Positions 10,027 to 19,643 of a stretch of DNA of 64,000 nt are shown here, one piece after another (position 1 is the first letter of the stretch; each line of letters begins with the position of its first letter). The notes beneath the pieces are model-generated. The model was not told the DNA's origin, made no database searches, and was given only the letters and a program-made list of their open reading frames with translations. A program made the position numbers and the translations under genes. The stretch comes from Granulicella arctica (GTDB taxonomy: Bacteria > Acidobacteriota > Terriglobia > Terriglobales > Acidobacteriaceae), in NCBI RefSeq assembly GCF_025685605.1, contig NZ_JAGTUT010000001.1:1674001-1738000 (forward strand), read 5' to 3'.

Positions 10027-10488
10027 ATGCAAATCAACGACATCGTCGAAAACTTCACCCTCCAGAACCAGGACAACAAGACCATCAACCTCACCGACTT
10101 CAAGGGTTCTCCGGTCGTCCTCTTCTTCTATCCCCGCGCCGACACCCCCGGCTGCACAATCGAGTCCTGCGGCTTCCGCGATGCCTTCGAGAAGTTCCAG
10201 AAGGCTGACATCGTCGTCCTCGGCATCTCCCGCGACACCGTTAAAGATCAGAAGAAGTTCCAGACCAAATATGACCTTCCCTACGACCTACTCGCCGATC
10301 CCGGCATGGAACTGATCAACCGCTACGACCTCGTCAAGCCCAAGAACATGTACGGCAAGCTCGTCAAAGGCGTCAAGCGCACCACCTACCTCATTGGGCC
10401 CGACCAGCGCCTCATCCACATCTTCGACGAAGTCAAACCCGAAGGTCACGCCGAGGAAGTCCTGACTCTCCTCAAGAACCACAAGTAG
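10027..10488 (+). CDS. bcp: thioredoxin-dependent peroxiredoxin (Bcp type)
   Basis: A 153-residue peroxiredoxin of the Bcp/PrxQ subfamily that reduces hydrogen peroxide and organic hydroperoxides with electrons from thioredoxin. Peroxidatic Cys43 sits in FFYPRADTPGCT; the second Cys, Cys48, five residues later, is the usual resolving partner for the alpha-2 type. The C-terminal segment TTYLIGPDQRLIH is also typical. The length is standard and there is no signal peptide. AAGGAA precedes the ATG. Confidence 0.95.
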   Translation: MQINDIVENFTLQNQDNKTINLTDFKGSPVVLFFYPRADTPGCTIESCGFRDAFEKFQKADIVVLGISRDTVKDQKKFQTKYDLPYDLLADPGMELINRYDLVKPKNMYGKLVKGVKRTTYLIGPDQRLIHIFDEVKPEGHAEEVLTLLKNHK

Positions 10489-10538
10489 TCGGCTGCTAAG
10501 CCTTCCTGGACTTCCGAACCAACGCAGGTGACCACCCT

Positions 10539-11525
10539 ATGAGCACGCGCCGCCTCTGCATCATCCTTTTCCTGGTGATATCCGCCGCACGGGCCAACGC
10601 CCAGTCCACCAACCTCATCCGCCCCGGCGAGCAGTGGCTAGACAACCGTGGCGAACTCATCCAGGCTCACGGCGGTGGCATCCTTCACCTCAAAGATGAG
10701 TGGTTCTGGTTCGGCGAAGACCGCACCCGCACCAACGATCCCGCAAAACGCTACGTCGCCTGCTACTCCTCGAAGGACCTCATCCACTGGCACTATCACC
10801 GGCAGGTAGTCGCCCTCGCCGACCCCGAAAACCTCGGTACAGGCTGGGTCTTCGAGCGCCCTAAGGTCTTCTACAACCCGCACACGAAGAAGTTCGTCAT
10901 GTATGTCCACCTCGACTCGCCCGGCTATAAATTAGCCCGCGTCGCCACCCTCACCAGCGACACCGTCGACGGCACCTACACCTACGTACGGAGCTTCCGC
11001 CCACTCAATCAGGAGAGCCGCGACATAGGCCAGTTCGTCGACGACGACGGCACCCCCTACCTCATCTTCGAATCCCGCCCCACGCACGGCTTCTTCATCG
11101 CCAGCCTCTCCCCCGACTACCTCGACGTCGCCAAGCAGGTCTCCTTCATCGAAGCCCCGCTCGAAGGCGGCGCCGTCATGCACATCAACGGCCTCTACTA
11201 CGTGCTCGGCTCACACCTCTCCGGCTGGCGACCCAACCCCAACGTCTACGCCACCGCCACCTCGCTCGCCGGTCCCTGGTCCACCATGCGCGACATCGCT
11301 CCACCCGAAGCCAACACCTACGACTCGCAATCCAGCATGCTCATCAAGGTCAAGGGCCGCAAGACCACCTCGGTCATCTACGTCGGCGACCGCTGGCAGC
11401 CAAAGCAGCTCTGGGACTCGCGTTATATCTGGATGCCGCTCGAAATCCGCGACACCACTCTCCTCCTGCCCAAGCCCCAACCCTGGACCATCGACACCCA
11501 CACCGGCGAGACCACCATCCCGTGA
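10539..11525 (+). CDS. secreted GH43 enzyme, galactanase-like
   Basis: A 328-residue protein with a signal peptide (residues 1-21, ending RANAQ) and a five-bladed beta-propeller of glycoside hydrolase family 43. The opening blade (IQAHGGGILHLKDEWFWFGED) resembles subfamily 24, which contains exo-beta-1,3-galactanases and related enzymes rather than xylosidases. Later landmarks are SKDLIHW, ERPKVFYN and DIGQFVDDDGTPYL. The likely substrate is therefore a galactan or arabinogalactan side chain of plant material, acting outside the cell; this is inferred from resemblance only. It is the first of three propeller glycosidases within 4.2 kb. Confidence 0.8.
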   Translation: MSTRRLCIILFLVISAARANAQSTNLIRPGEQWLDNRGELIQAHGGGILHLKDEWFWFGEDRTRTNDPAKRYVACYSSKDLIHWHYHRQVVALADPENLGTGWVFERPKVFYNPHTKKFVMYVHLDSPGYKLARVATLTSDTVDGTYTYVRSFRPLNQESRDIGQFVDDDGTPYLIFESRPTHGFFIASLSPDYLDVAKQVSFIEAPLEGGAVMHINGLYYVLGSHLSGWRPNPNVYATATSLAGPWSTMRDIAPPEANTYDSQSSMLIKVKGRKTTSVIYVGDRWQPKQLWDSRYIWMPLEIRDTTLLLPKPQPWTIDTHTGETTIP

Positions 11526-11551
11526 CGAAGCACAATAGCGCGTGGGCGAGA

Positions 11552-12367
11552 TCAGCCGGCGTCAACGATCCGTTTTGGAAGTTCGAGAAGATCTTTCACA
11601 AGCATGGAGAGCCGATCGAAGTCGACCTCTAACTTCACAGCCAGCGACCGCTCATCCCCTATGCCTTCGTTCTGCTTGGCAAGAAACAATCGGTTGATCA
11701 GAGCTTGCAATGGATTGTTAATCTGATGAGCAAGATCGTTCGCCATGGCTGCTGCTGCGCTCACTCGCGCCTGGGCTAGAATCCTTAGCTGCTGAGACTG
11801 ATGCCGGATGCCCATCGCTGCGAAGTTCGCCAGAATCTGCATGAGATGAAGGTCTTCGCCATCAAAAGCCTCTTCGCGGCTGTGGGAGATGATGAAAATC
11901 GTCCCGCGCATATCTTCCACCTCCCACGGCAGCAGAATCCCGTCCGTCACGGGTGCAGCTTCTACTCCGAGAATGTCGAAGAATCGCTTCTTTACCCGGA
12001 AGAGTTGAGGGCCGCCTCGCTCCAGGCACACCGTGCAGGCGCTCGGGGACTTCGGCAGCGACGCATCCAAGAACCCGCTATACTCGCCAGCCGTCGCAAC
12101 CCACCGATAGTAGTCCACATCGGTCTTATCGGCTCGTTCAATGCTGATGCCCGCACTGTCCGCTCCACATAGCCGGACGGCAGCATTGGCTAACTCCTGC
12201 AAAATGGTATCCGGATGCTCTACAAAGGCGACACCGAGCCGGTGCAACCCCTCCATCTGCATCGCACCATTCCGGGAGTGCAGCCGCCGCCCTGCGATGA
12301 GGGTGGCATCAGTCAGGTCAGTAACTTCTAACCCCACCTCTTCCAGTTCTTCCACCGACTGTTTCAT
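11552..12367 (-). CDS. GAF sensor protein with histidine-kinase H-box but no ATPase domain
   Basis: A 271-residue cytoplasmic protein. Residues about 40-195 form a GAF domain (ANAAVRLCGADSAGISIE, then an LPWEVEDMRGTIF strand). It is followed by a helix with AMANDLAHQINNPLQALINRLFLA, which matches the H-box of sensor kinases whose phosphate-accepting His is His221 or close to it. The protein ends about 45 residues later with no N-, G1- or G2-box, so it cannot bind ATP itself. It may be phosphorylated by another kinase, act as a dimerising sensor, or be a truncated kinase. No receiver gene is adjacent. Confidence 0.8.
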   Translation of the reverse strand: MKQSVEELEEVGLEVTDLTDATLIAGRRLHSRNGAMQMEGLHRLGVAFVEHPDTILQELANAAVRLCGADSAGISIERADKTDVDYYRWVATAGEYSGFLDASLPKSPSACTVCLERGGPQLFRVKKRFFDILGVEAAPVTDGILLPWEVEDMRGTIFIISHSREEAFDGEDLHLMQILANFAAMGIRHQSQQLRILAQARVSAAAAMANDLAHQINNPLQALINRLFLAKQNEGIGDERSLAVKLEVDFDRLSMLVKDLLELPKRIVDAG

Positions 12368-12472
12368 GCCTGCAACTAGTCTACGTTCCCTATGCGACAG
12401 ATGGAAACGTAATTCTGTGGCTTAGTTTTGAATATTCAGGCAACGCCATTCAAGAGCGCTGAACGCCCAGCC

Positions 12473-13510
12473 TCATTCGCCGTCCAGGTCCATGCGCTCG
12501 CGAATCACCTCGAGATGGTCGCCCGCGTCCTTCATCTCGTAGATCTTGCCCCGCGCGTTGCGGAACGGTCGATGCAGCACCAGCAATAACTGGCCGTCGA
12601 AGGTGTGGAAGAGCATCCCATGTCCGCTATCTTCGTGGACCAGAGGCGTGAGCTGCTCCCACGGACCCTGTATCTCGCCGGACCGTGAGCGGGCAACCGT
12701 CTGGACATAGCTGCTGCCCGCATCCGTCACGCCATGGGCATGCTCGTAGCTGGACCAGAGCATCAGCAGATGATTGTCCTTGGTGCGGAAGAGTTCAGGA
12801 CCATCGGTAATGTAGACAAAACCGCGCGCGCTTGGCACGATGTCCTCATTCAACCACGGCGCATCAGACCCCTTCAGTAGATGAATCGGCTTACCCGAGG
12901 CCTCGCTGAGATCAGCCTTAAGCGGAACCGCTTCGATGGTCCCGTCCGTCTTCTGCAACCACTCATGCGCGTAGACCATCCACGGCTGATTGCTTCGGTC
13001 GACGTAGAGCGTACCGTCGAGCGTCATAAAGTCGGCAGGCGGAACCGGGCCATCCTGCTTCAGCGGCACAAAGGGTCCGGTAGGTTGATCCGCCATCGCA
13101 ATCAGGGTTCCGCGCATATACGTCGCCCGACCCAGCGGCGATGGCTGCGGTATAAGCTTCGCCTCGTTGTGCAGTGTGGTGAAGAGATAGAAGTGTCCGC
13201 GATAGAGATGAACCTCTGGCGCCCACGCACCGTCATGCGCCCAGAAGGTATCGGGAGGCGTAAACACCACCACGGGCTTCGACCAGTGCTTCAGATCCTT
13301 GCTCGTATAGGCCATTGTGCCGCGACGCTGCTCCCCGGTAAGGGATGCAACATTCGAGGTGTAAAGAAAATAGGTCTTCGAAGCGGCATCCGCGAGGATG
13401 AACGGATCATGCAGCGGCATAGCCGGCAGCGTCAGTGGATAGTCCTCGGCGTAAATCACCAGGCTCGACGCAAACAGAATTGCAAGTAGAAGAGCGTTAC
13501 GCATAGGCAA
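12473..13510 (-). CDS. secreted GH43 enzyme
   Basis: A 345-residue protein with a signal peptide (MPMRNALLLAILFASSLVIYA) and a GH43 five-bladed propeller. The catalytic residues can be placed: base Asp in LHDPFIL near residue 35, pKa-modulating Asp in MTLDGTLYVD, and acid Glu in the ITDGPELF segment. Family members cut arabinans, xylans or galactans; the substrate cannot be decided here. SKDLKHWSKP and the WAHDGAWAPEVHLYRGHFYLF blade are typical. It is transcribed divergently from the next glycosidase at 13630 with 119 bases between them, which must hold both promoters. Confidence 0.85.
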   Translation of the reverse strand: MPMRNALLLAILFASSLVIYAEDYPLTLPAMPLHDPFILADAASKTYFLYTSNVASLTGEQRRGTMAYTSKDLKHWSKPVVVFTPPDTFWAHDGAWAPEVHLYRGHFYLFTTLHNEAKLIPQPSPLGRATYMRGTLIAMADQPTGPFVPLKQDGPVPPADFMTLDGTLYVDRSNQPWMVYAHEWLQKTDGTIEAVPLKADLSEASGKPIHLLKGSDAPWLNEDIVPSARGFVYITDGPELFRTKDNHLLMLWSSYEHAHGVTDAGSSYVQTVARSRSGEIQGPWEQLTPLVHEDSGHGMLFHTFDGQLLLVLHRPFRNARGKIYEMKDAGDHLEVIRERMDLDGE

Positions 13511-13629
13511 ACCACTCTAGCGCCTCAATACGACGTTAGCTACGGCGCTCTGCGATACCCTCCATCCACAGAGTCGTTTCACTGTCAGTTTGTTGCCGAC
13601 ACAACGCCGTCTCCAGGAGAACCGTCAGG

Positions 13630-14721
13630 GTGCACTACTCTTTGACTATGCAAAGAACGAAAGCGAAGTGGCTCTTACTCCTAACCTGTGTTTCGCCGAT
13701 GGCTCCTGCTTCAGGTAAGACACAGGGCTATGCGGACGGGCGTCCAGCTGCCACGAAGCGTTTTAGCCTAATAGATGAAGGTATTGTTCTCCCCTACGGC
13801 AACTGTCCGGGCGAGTGTGACCAGTATGGAGCGCGGGACGTCTGGGTCTTCGCCTATCAGGGGCAGTTCTACATGCACTATGACGCCGCTGGCGCAGTCG
13901 GATGGCTGACGGCCCTCGCTACCAGCAGAGATCTGGTTCATTGGACCAAGCACGGTACTGTACTCACTTTGGGAGCGCCTGGGTCACGCGATTCAGCAAG
14001 CGCCTCCTATGGCACAACCTTCTTCGATGGCAGGACATGGCACATGTTCTACCTCGGTACCCCGCACGCGACGTCGGCACCGGACCGTATTCCGGCCTTT
14101 CCCTACCTAACACTCAAAGCCCACGCCTCTTCGCCAACTGGCCCTTGGATCAAGGACCCCGACGTTACACCGTTTGGTCCGGAGCCCGGCACCTATTACT
14201 CGGCCACAGCCAGTCCGGGGCAGATCATTCCCAACAAGGGTGAGTATCTACAGTTCTTCAGCGCTTCAACCGACAAGCCGATCAAACGCACCCTGAGCCT
14301 CGCTCGCACGTCCAATTTAGGTGGGACCTGGAAGATTGACGCTCAGCCAATTCTTCCGCCCGAAGAGCAGGTAGAGAACAGCTCACTTTACTTCGAGCGG
14401 ACCAACAAGACATGGTTCCTCTTTACGAACCATATCGGGATAGACCAGGACGGGGAATACACGGACGCGATCTGGGCCTACTGGACAAAAGACCTTCAAC
14501 ACTGGAACACCGCCGATAAAGCCATAGTGCTGGACGGCAAGAACAGCACATGATCGAAGCGATGCATCGGTCTACCGTCGGTGCTGCGCTATAGAAACCG
14601 GCTCGCGCTGTTCTACGACGCTCCCGGCGGAAATAACGTCTCCCACATGGGGCGGAGTATTGGCCTTGCATGGTTGAAGTTGCCGCTCGTTCCTCCAAAC
14701 GCAGAACGACCTGTGCCCTGA
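13630..14721 (+). pseudogene. secreted propeller glycosidase interrupted by in-frame TGA
   Basis: The frame from the GTG at 13630 (AGGAGA nine bases upstream; the ATG at 13648 is the alternative) encodes a signal peptide and a GH43/GH32-like five-bladed propeller for 307 residues, then meets TGA at 14551-14553. The same frame continues without a shift for 56 codons to TGA at 14719-14721 and encodes a convincing last blade (GLPSVLRYRNRLALFYDAPGG, then HMGRSIGLAWLKLPL). TGG to TGA (Trp to stop) is the simplest cause. Without the last blade the propeller is probably unstable, so I treat it as a recent pseudogene; readthrough or a base error is possible. Confidence 0.7.
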
Positions 14722-15027
14722 TCCAGCATCGCGACGCACGCAAGGACGCGCCCCTTGCACACTCCGCAAAACGCAGTTCTAACTAACTACCCCACGGTAC
14801 CGGAGCTGTCGGGGATGGTGCGGCACTTCGTTACGTGCTGGGAACAGATATTCGTAAAGACGTCAGGTTTGCGCAAGATCAAATTATTTCTTCTATTTTG
14901 TGGATGATGCCATTGAGTAATTCAGCTCTCCATACTGTCATCGGATACCTAAATAAATTTAAAAAAACTAATCTAAAGTTTATCTGTTTGCGTTACCTTT
15001 GAGTACAAGTAACTAAGGGGCTATTTA
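14722..15027. other. AT-rich intergenic region upstream of ugd
   Basis: 306 bases with no plausible gene. The second half is markedly AT-rich (TAAATAAATTTAAAAAAACTAATC around 14949-14973) and should contain the promoter of the ugd-NRPS transcription unit, but no sigma-70 hexamer pair stands out. This is the point where base composition changes from GC-rich flank to AT-richer island. Confidence 0.5.
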
Positions 15028-16452
15028 GTGATGATTGAGAAAACGTCTATCGCCGTTGTGGGGTCGGGATATGTCGGCTTGGTAGCTGCCGTATGCTTCG
15101 CCGAAATGGGACATCAAGTTATTTGTGTCGACAACGACCAGCGCAAAGTGTCAGCCCTCAGCGGAGGGGACACCCTGATCCATGAGAACCACTTACCGGA
15201 ATTGCTAGATCGTTATCGAAACACCCTCGTACGCTTCACCACGGATCTTTCTGAGGCGGTTCGCACTTGCGAGGCAATTTTCATAGCTGTCGGCACTCCT
15301 CAGTCTGAGACAGGCGACGCTGATCTTTCCTACGTGGAAGCGGTGGCCTGTGAAATCGCTCGCTCTTTGACGAGTTACAAAGTAATCGTTGAAAAGAGCA
15401 CGGTACCCGTCTACACAAATGAATGGATTCGGCGAGCAATCGAACGAAACGGTGTCGCACGCAACCTATTTGATGTGGTCTCGAACCCGGAGTTCCTGCG
15501 CGAAGGAACGGCGGTCTCTGATTTCCTGCATCCTGATCGAATTGTCGTTGGAGCCGATAGTAAACGCGCTGCGGCAGTGCTGAATAGCATCTACGCTCCT
15601 CTCACGACGGGTGACTACTACAAGCAACCAGGACACATTGCTGGTTCTTGCAATGTTAACAACCCGCCGCCATTGCTCAACACTTCAACAAAAAGTGCCG
15701 AGATAATCAAACATGCCTCCAATGCCTTCCTGGCTGTAAAAATCTCATTCATCAATGCCGTTTCGAACCTCTGTGAAGCAGCAGACGCCGATGTAGAACA
15801 GGTCGCTAAGGGAATCGGACTGGATAGTCGTATTGGTCCTAAATTTCTCCGCCCCGGCATAGGATACGGCGGATCCTGTTTCCCGAAGGATGTAGCCGCA
15901 TTCCGCTCGGTAGCAGAGCAAATGGGTATCGACTTCAGCATGTTGAACGAGGTCGAGAAGATCAACGCGAACCAGAAAGCGCGCTTTCTGAATAAGGTGC
16001 GTTCGGCCCTCTGGACGCTGCGTGGCAAGCGCATTGCCGTCCTCGGATTGGCGTTCAAAGGCGATACTGACGATATTCGCGAGTCCCCGGCCATTGACAT
16101 CGTCGAGTTGCTAATCGCCGAAGGGTGCACAGTGGCTGCATTCGATCCTGCCGCAATGAAACGAACCCAGCAGGAACTCCCTGCTGGTCCTCAACTTCGG
16201 TATGCGAGCGATATTTTCGACGCAGCAAATGATGCTGATGCATTGCTAATTTTGACTGATTGGGCAGAATTCGGACAAATCGATTTGGACAGATTGAGCA
16301 CTGTATTGCGTTACCCGATCGTAGTCGACGGTCGCAATCTCTACGAGCCCAGCGTAATGGTGCAGCATGGGTTTACGTACCTCAGTGTCGGACGGGAAGT
16401 AGCATCTCCTGCAAAGCGCGAGAAAGAAGGAATTCACGCTGTTGCTTCCTAG
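15028..16452 (+). CDS. ugd: UDP-glucose 6-dehydrogenase
   Basis: A 474-residue enzyme that oxidises UDP-glucose to UDP-glucuronate with two NAD+. The N-terminal Rossmann fold opens with AVVGSGYVGLVAA, the catalytic Cys lies in GIGYGGSCFPKDVAAF, and the C-terminal nucleotide-sugar domain contains GLAFKGDTDDIRESPA. Compared with common family members there is an extra Asn/Pro-rich stretch (GSCNVNNPPPLLN) before the conserved SAEIIKHASNAFLA. AAGGGG lies seven bases before the GTG at 15028 and ten before the ATG at 15031; either may be used. UDP-glucuronate is a standard exopolysaccharide precursor, which fits the polysaccharide operon on the other strand. Confidence 0.95.
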   Translation: MMIEKTSIAVVGSGYVGLVAAVCFAEMGHQVICVDNDQRKVSALSGGDTLIHENHLPELLDRYRNTLVRFTTDLSEAVRTCEAIFIAVGTPQSETGDADLSYVEAVACEIARSLTSYKVIVEKSTVPVYTNEWIRRAIERNGVARNLFDVVSNPEFLREGTAVSDFLHPDRIVVGADSKRAAAVLNSIYAPLTTGDYYKQPGHIAGSCNVNNPPPLLNTSTKSAEIIKHASNAFLAVKISFINAVSNLCEAADADVEQVAKGIGLDSRIGPKFLRPGIGYGGSCFPKDVAAFRSVAEQMGIDFSMLNEVEKINANQKARFLNKVRSALWTLRGKRIAVLGLAFKGDTDDIRESPAIDIVELLIAEGCTVAAFDPAAMKRTQQELPAGPQLRYASDIFDAANDADALLILTDWAEFGQIDLDRLSTVLRYPIVVDGRNLYEPSVMVQHGFTYLSVGREVASPAKREKEGIHAVAS

Positions 16453-16550
16453 GCCTTTCTTGGATTGCTGGAAGTGCACATTGATTTGGCGGCCTGAGTA
16501 ATCAAATCCTTGGCTCGCGTCCAAATACAGGCGCGGGCCATCCAGGTTCA

Positions 16551-18368
16551 ATGTTCAAACGTATGAAAATAATGCGCTACATTTCGGAACTTATTTCGAC
16601 ACGTGCGGCCGATATTTCGCGCACGCGAGCCTTGCAGAGCGCGGATCAAAGCTGTTCGTATGCACAACTTGATGGAATGTCCGAAAAGCTGGCAAGCTAT
16701 CTGATCACTACGGGTCTGGATGGTGGTGATGCGGTGGCCATTGCCTATCCACGATCATTTGATCAGATCACGGCTGCCCTCGCGGTGATGCGTGCCGGGG
16801 GCGTCTACATACCGATCGATCCATCCTGGCCGACCGAACGAATACTTCACATTCTGTCGGACTCAGGCGCCAAAATCCTTATCGCTCCGTCAGGTTTCAT
16901 CCAAAGTTCCACGTACGCCGGAACGCTCCTCGACTTGCAGGTCTCAGCAAGCTCAATTGCGGCCGCTCCCTCCTCTCCGCTGCCTGCGATTACGCCCGAA
17001 ACTCTCGCGTATGTGATCTACACCTCTGGTTCCACCGGTGTGCCGAAGGGTGTTGAGATTACTCATGCCAATCTCATGCATTTAATTGACTGGCATATTA
17101 AAACATTTGGCGTTACCGACCATGACCGTGCAAGTCACCTCGCCGGCCTTGGCTTCGACGCTTCGGTGTGGGAGGTGTGGCCGTACCTGGCAGCTGGTGC
17201 GTGCGTTGTCCTTTCCGATGACATGGTACGCACATCGCCTCGCCTTTTACAGGAGTGGCTCATCGCTGAGCAGGTCACGATCGCCTTTGTGCCGACACCT
17301 CTCGCCGAGCCGATGATGATCGAACCGTGGCCTAGCGAGACCCCACTCCGTTTTCTACTCACCGGCGGAGATACGCTCCACACGGCTCCTCTGGCAGGTC
17401 AACCGTTCACCGTCGTCAATAATTATGGTCCTACGGAATGCACCGTAGTCGCGACTTCAGGAGTGGTGCCTTCTTCCCTGAAGGGTGTTCCTTCAATTGG
17501 CACCGCTATCACTGGAACCACCATTTACATTCTTGATGAACATGGATCAGTGGTCCCGATCGGCGAGACCGGGGAACTAGTGATTGGCGGGGGCGGCGTT
17601 GGTCGTGGCTACCGCAATCAAGCGGCACTCACCGCTCGATGCTTTGTGCCTGATCCTTTTTCCAGCGTACCCGGAAGCAGCCTTTATAAGACGGGAGATC
17701 GTGCAGCCATATTAGCCAATGGCGAGATTCTCTTCCAGGGTCGGATGGATGGCCAGGAGAAGATTCGCGGTCAACGACTGGAGTTGGATGAGATTACCTG
17801 CATCTTGAACCGACACGAAGCTGTAGCCTTCAGCGTTGTCGCTGCTTCTGGAACCGGTGAGGACAAACATCTGGTCGCTTATATCCTTCCTGTCGATGTC
17901 GAACGTTCCGTGCTGTCTGCCAGGGATTTGCAGGATTTTCTCTCTCAGAGCCTCCCGGCCTTCATGGTTCCTTCTAAGTTCGTAAAGTTGGAGAGAATAC
18001 CACTCACTTCGAATGGCAAGGTTGACTCTTCGCTTCTGCCAACTATCTCCGACGGCAGTCTATTTCCCGCAGAAGCGTCACGCGCACCTCAGTCGCCGAT
18101 TGAAGAGACAATTCTCTCTATCGTGCGAGCCCTCCTCCAAAACGACGAGGTAGGTGTAGATGATGACTTCTTCTTGGTTGGCGGTCACTCTCTCATGGGA
18201 ACCCGACTCGTCATGCGTGTTCGCGAAGCATTCGGCGTAAATCTCATGCTCCGCGACCTCTTTGAAGCTGGCACCGTGGAACAACTGGCGTCGCATGTGG
18301 AGATGATGCTCATCGCTGAATTGGACTCAATGAGCGAAGAGGAAGCTCTGCGGCAAGGTGCGAACTAA
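16551..18368 (+). CDS. NRPS initiation module A-PCP, leucine-type pocket
   Basis: A 605-residue protein with an adenylation domain (about 10-510) and one peptidyl carrier domain (about 520-590); there is no condensation domain, so it is a loading module. Core motifs are YTSGSTGVPKG (A3), NNYGPTE (A5), YKTGDRA (A7), LTSNGKVD (A10) and VGGHSL with carrier Ser547. Aligned to GrsA, the pocket residues D203, A204, W207, F246, L270, G272, N291, V299, V300 and the A10 Lys give DAWFLGNVVK, the published leucine signature. It should activate Leu with ATP and hold it on the carrier. The gene overlaps the P450 start by one base (TAATG). Confidence 0.93.
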   Translation: MFKRMKIMRYISELISTRAADISRTRALQSADQSCSYAQLDGMSEKLASYLITTGLDGGDAVAIAYPRSFDQITAALAVMRAGGVYIPIDPSWPTERILHILSDSGAKILIAPSGFIQSSTYAGTLLDLQVSASSIAAAPSSPLPAITPETLAYVIYTSGSTGVPKGVEITHANLMHLIDWHIKTFGVTDHDRASHLAGLGFDASVWEVWPYLAAGACVVLSDDMVRTSPRLLQEWLIAEQVTIAFVPTPLAEPMMIEPWPSETPLRFLLTGGDTLHTAPLAGQPFTVVNNYGPTECTVVATSGVVPSSLKGVPSIGTAITGTTIYILDEHGSVVPIGETGELVIGGGGVGRGYRNQAALTARCFVPDPFSSVPGSSLYKTGDRAAILANGEILFQGRMDGQEKIRGQRLELDEITCILNRHEAVAFSVVAASGTGEDKHLVAYILPVDVERSVLSARDLQDFLSQSLPAFMVPSKFVKLERIPLTSNGKVDSSLLPTISDGSLFPAEASRAPQSPIEETILSIVRALLQNDEVGVDDDFFLVGGHSLMGTRLVMRVREAFGVNLMLRDLFEAGTVEQLASHVEMMLIAELDSMSEEEALRQGAN

Positions 18369-19639
18369 TGGGAGCCATCGCTCAGTCACTATCTAAACCA
18401 AAGGCCGCCGACTTCAGCCTTCTTCAAATGTTGAAGCCTGAGATCCTTTCCAATCCCTACCCGTTCTACTTGAGACTGCGAGAGAACGAGCCAGTGCATT
18501 GGGACGCCTTCTTGCACAGTTGGGTTATTACCTCCTATGCAGAATCGGTTACAGTTCTTTCAAAGTACAAAGCAAGCCGCACCCCCACACCAGAACAGCT
18601 TGAGGCTATGGGCTTATCTGTTCTCGGCCCGTATGCCGAGGTAATGCTCAAGCAGATGATGTTCATGGATGCTCCAACGCACACGCGCCTGCGAAGCCTC
18701 TGCTCTGTTGCATTCACACCGCGCCGTGTTGAGGCTCTCAAAGAAAAGATTCAGGAGATCGCCGATCAACTTTTGGACCGCCTTGTGGATTGCGGAGAGA
18801 TGGATCTGATCGCCGACTTTGCCGGCCCCTTTCCAGCTATCGTTACCACGGCTCTCCTCGGAATCCCTACCGGTGATCATCTTCAACTAAAGGTGCTTGC
18901 AACAAACTTCGCGGAGTTGATGGGAAACTTCGATCACGATCCAGACCGCCTTCATAGTTCTATCCAGAGCTTGAAGGACTTACAACAATACTTCCACTCC
19001 GTCATTATTACGCAGCGAATTCACCCGCAGGAAGGGCTGATCTCTACCTTGATGGAGGCGGAGATTCAAGGAAATAGGCTCAGCGACGAAGAGATAGTTG
19101 CGAATGTGATCTTAGTGCTCATTGGTGGACTAGAGGAGACGACGAATCTAATCGGCAACGGCATTCTGACGCTTCTCCGCAATCCCAATTCTCTCGCGCA
19201 ACTTCGTGATGATCCAGAGATCGTTCAATCCGCCGTAGAAGAGTTATTGCGCTTCGAGGCCCCGACGCAACATACAGGGCGGATCGCACCCGAGGACGTG
19301 GAACTCGGAGGAAAACAGATCCGCAAAGGAGATGCGCTGACTGTTGTGCTCGCCGCAGCAAATCGTGATCCTGCACGTTTTGATAACCCTGAAGAACTCG
19401 AACTGACTCGCGCCGACAACAGGCATCTCTCATTTGGATGGGCCTCTCACTATTGCTTCGGCTCTCCCCTTTCACGCATGAGCGGGCAAATAGCATTCAA
19501 CACGCTCCTAAAGCGTTTGCCTGGAATTGCGCTGCGTACAACCAAACCAATCTGGCGAGAGAACATAGCCATGCACGGACTTACTGCCTTGCAAGTGAGC
19601 TTCGATAAACCGGGTTACTCCAAGACAGAGGAAGTATAG
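18368..19639 (+). CDS. cytochrome P450, probably acting on carrier-bound leucine
   Basis: A 423-residue soluble bacterial P450. The K-helix ExxR is seen in VEELLRFEAP. The I-helix has IGGLEETTN with the acid-alcohol pair. The haem loop reads FGWASHYCFG with Cys363; the Gly usually found four residues before Cys is Ala359. The gene sits between the A-PCP and C-A-PCP-TE genes with a one-base overlap on one side and four bases on the other. That arrangement is known from systems where a P450 hydroxylates an amino acid held on a stand-alone A-PCP, such as NovH/NovI and NikP1/NikQ. Beta-hydroxylation of Leu-PCP is therefore my inference. Confidence 0.9.
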   Translation: MGAIAQSLSKPKAADFSLLQMLKPEILSNPYPFYLRLRENEPVHWDAFLHSWVITSYAESVTVLSKYKASRTPTPEQLEAMGLSVLGPYAEVMLKQMMFMDAPTHTRLRSLCSVAFTPRRVEALKEKIQEIADQLLDRLVDCGEMDLIADFAGPFPAIVTTALLGIPTGDHLQLKVLATNFAELMGNFDHDPDRLHSSIQSLKDLQQYFHSVIITQRIHPQEGLISTLMEAEIQGNRLSDEEIVANVILVLIGGLEETTNLIGNGILTLLRNPNSLAQLRDDPEIVQSAVEELLRFEAPTQHTGRIAPEDVELGGKQIRKGDALTVVLAAANRDPARFDNPEELELTRADNRHLSFGWASHYCFGSPLSRMSGQIAFNTLLKRLPGIALRTTKPIWRENIAMHGLTALQVSFDKPGYSKTEEV

Positions 19640-19643
19640 CTCT

